Assembly: GCF_014267175.1 (NCBI RefSeq)
Contig: NZ_JACMTR010000002.1
Span: 4,179,501 to 4,243,500 of the forward strand
Source of the DNA: Pseudonocardia sp. C8
GTDB taxonomy: Bacteria; Actinomycetota; Actinomycetes; Mycobacteriales; Pseudonocardiaceae
DNA: 64,000 nt
Direction: 5' to 3'
The notes below the pieces were generated by a model. That model was not told the DNA's origin. It did no database searches and was given only the letters and a program-made list of their open reading frames with translations. Within the stretch, counting starts at the first letter, position 1; every line of letters starts with the position of its first letter. Below are positions 62,974 through 64,000 of this stretch, in pieces. The position numbers and the translations under genes were made by a program.

Positions 62974-64000
62974 ATGGGTGATCCGCGCGAAGAGTTGAGG
63001 GAACGGGCCACGGCGGACGGCATCGAGTTCTTCCTCGCGATGTTCGTCGACCTGCACGGCAAGCCGTGCGCCAAGGCGATCCCGTTCTCCGCCTTCGACA
63101 TGCTGATGGACGGTGGCGCCGGGTTCGCCGGCTACGCCGCCGGCGACCTGGGCCAGTGCCCGTCCGATCCCGACATCTGCGCGGTGCCGGACCCGGCGTC
63201 GTACACGCCGCTGCCGTGGAAGCCGGGCGTTGCCGTCCTGCACTGCGACCCGCACGTCGACGGCTCGCCGTGGCCGTACTCGCCGCGGGTGATCCTCCGT
63301 CGGCAGCTCGAGGAGCTCGCCGAACAGCGCGGGTGGGTGTTCAAGACCGGGATCGAGCTCGAGTACTCGCTGCTGCGCCGGGGCGCAGACGGCCGGCTGG
63401 AGTTCGCCGACCCGCTGGACACCTCCACCAAGCCGTGTTACGAGGTCAAGGGGCTGACCCGCATGTGGGATCACCTCTCGACCGTGTCCCGGCATCTCAA
63501 CACCCTCGGCTGGGGCAACTACGCGAACGACCACGAGGACGGCACCGGACAGTTCGAGAACAACTGGCACTACGCCGACGCGCTCACCACCGCCGACCGG
63601 GCGATCTTCTTCCGGTACATGGTGCACATGCTCGCCCATGACGCCGGCATGGTCGCGACGTTCATGCCCAAGCCGTTCAGCAACGTGACCGGCAACGGCC
63701 TGCACCTGCACCAGAGTGTGTGGACCCGGGCCGGCGAGCCGGTGTTCGCCGGCGACGACGACCCGCACGGGTTGTCCGGGACGGCCCGCCACTTCCTCGC
63801 CGGCCTGCTCGAGCACGGCCGGTCGATGGCCGGGCTGATCTGCCCGACGGTCAACTCCTACAAGCGGATCGGCGTCGGTGCGCCGACGTCCGGGTCGACC
63901 TGGGCGCCGGCCTACGTCGCCTACGGCGGGAACAACCGCACGGTGATGCTCCGGATCCCGGAGGGCGGTCGGATCGAGCACCGGGGCGTCGACGGCTCGG
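62974..64000 (+). CDS. gmaS: gamma-glutamylmethylamide synthetase-like glutamine synthetase, cut by window end
   Basis: The first 342 codons are present; the 3' end lies beyond base 64000. The protein is of the glutamine synthetase fold. LAMFVDLHGKPCAKAIPF and GFAGYAAGD open it, GIELEYSLLRR gives metal-binding Glu, and YEVKGLTRMWDHLSTVSRHL, YANDHEDGTGQFENNWHYADALTTAD and FMPKPFSNVTGNGLHLHQS follow the GmaS pattern closely and differ from housekeeping GlnA. RIGVGAPTSGSTWAPAY is the ATP region. It would join methylamine to glutamate with ATP and feed the Mgs-type synthase. A polyamine- or ethanolamine-glutamate ligase is the main alternative. Confidence 0.85.
   Translation, partial: MGDPREELRERATADGIEFFLAMFVDLHGKPCAKAIPFSAFDMLMDGGAGFAGYAAGDLGQCPSDPDICAVPDPASYTPLPWKPGVAVLHCDPHVDGSPWPYSPRVILRRQLEELAEQRGWVFKTGIELEYSLLRRGADGRLEFADPLDTSTKPCYEVKGLTRMWDHLSTVSRHLNTLGWGNYANDHEDGTGQFENNWHYADALTTADRAIFFRYMVHMLAHDAGMVATFMPKPFSNVTGNGLHLHQSVWTRAGEPVFAGDDDPHGLSGTARHFLAGLLEHGRSMAGLICPTVNSYKRIGVGAPTSGSTWAPAYVAYGGNNRTVMLRIPEGGRIEHRGVDGS

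Overview
The window is GC-rich (about 70-75 %) actinobacterial chromosome. Codons end almost always in G or C, start codons are ATG or GTG, neighbouring genes often overlap as ATGA or GTGA, and there are ANTAR, PucR, LuxR-LAL and F420-dependent proteins. The gene content suits a metabolically versatile Pseudonocardiales-type actinomycete; that placement is inference. The strain cannot be named from the sequence alone.

Layout. 1-1.3 kb: the 3' end of trpF and an exported M15-like peptidoglycan hydrolase with an in-frame 33-bp repeat. 1.3-4.5 kb: a two-component flavin phenol hydroxylase (HpaC/HpaB type) with a divergent IclR regulator and a doubled palindromic operator. 4.6-9.4 kb: an ANTAR regulator and a copper operon (CsoR, CopZ, an exported His-rich protein, CopA). 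9.7-10.4 kb: a noncoding array of eleven 62-bp degenerate repeats between convergent genes. 10.4-14.6 kb: acyl-CoA ligase, acyl-CoA dehydrogenase, TetR and a TRIC-type channel. 14.6-22.2 kb (minus strand): an aromatic-acid cluster with MFS importer, hydrolase, a small unknown protein, a VOC dioxygenase-like protein, TetR, a salicylate-type AMP ligase and a salicylyl-CoA-hydroxylase-like flavoprotein. Two copies of a GTCAA-N4-TTGAC operator tie its two halves together.

22.4-43.4 kb: a large N-heterocycle or amide catabolic island. It has HyuA plus a HyuB fused to an acetone-carboxylase-gamma-like zinc domain, an NCS1 nucleobase/hydantoin-type transporter with a zinc-finger-like tail, and then two facing molybdenum-hydroxylase operons (FAD, 2Fe-2S and Mo subunits). 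Each of these carries a DUF917 protein and a PucR regulator, and the PucR genes meet tail to tail at 37.02 kb. 43.6-45.7 kb: a luciferase-like F420 oxidoreductase and the F420-dependent glucose-6-phosphate dehydrogenase. 45.7-50.5 kb: a LuxR-LAL regulator, an FAD monooxygenase and a second ANTAR protein.

50.6-64 kb: a one-carbon and methylamine region with formate-THF ligase, serine-glyoxylate-type aminotransferase, FolD, three subunits resembling N-methylglutamate synthase (MgsABC), an XRE-cupin regulator, a six-gene membrane operon around an APC permease, a FadR-type GntR regulator, and a gamma-glutamylmethylamide-synthetase-like gene (GmaS) cut by the window end. Together these suggest that methylamine is captured on glutamate, passed to N-methylglutamate and finally oxidised to C1-tetrahydrofolate. 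The N-methylglutamate dehydrogenase is not in the window and should be looked for just beyond 64 kb.

No rRNA, tRNA, CRISPR array, insertion sequence or phage gene was seen.
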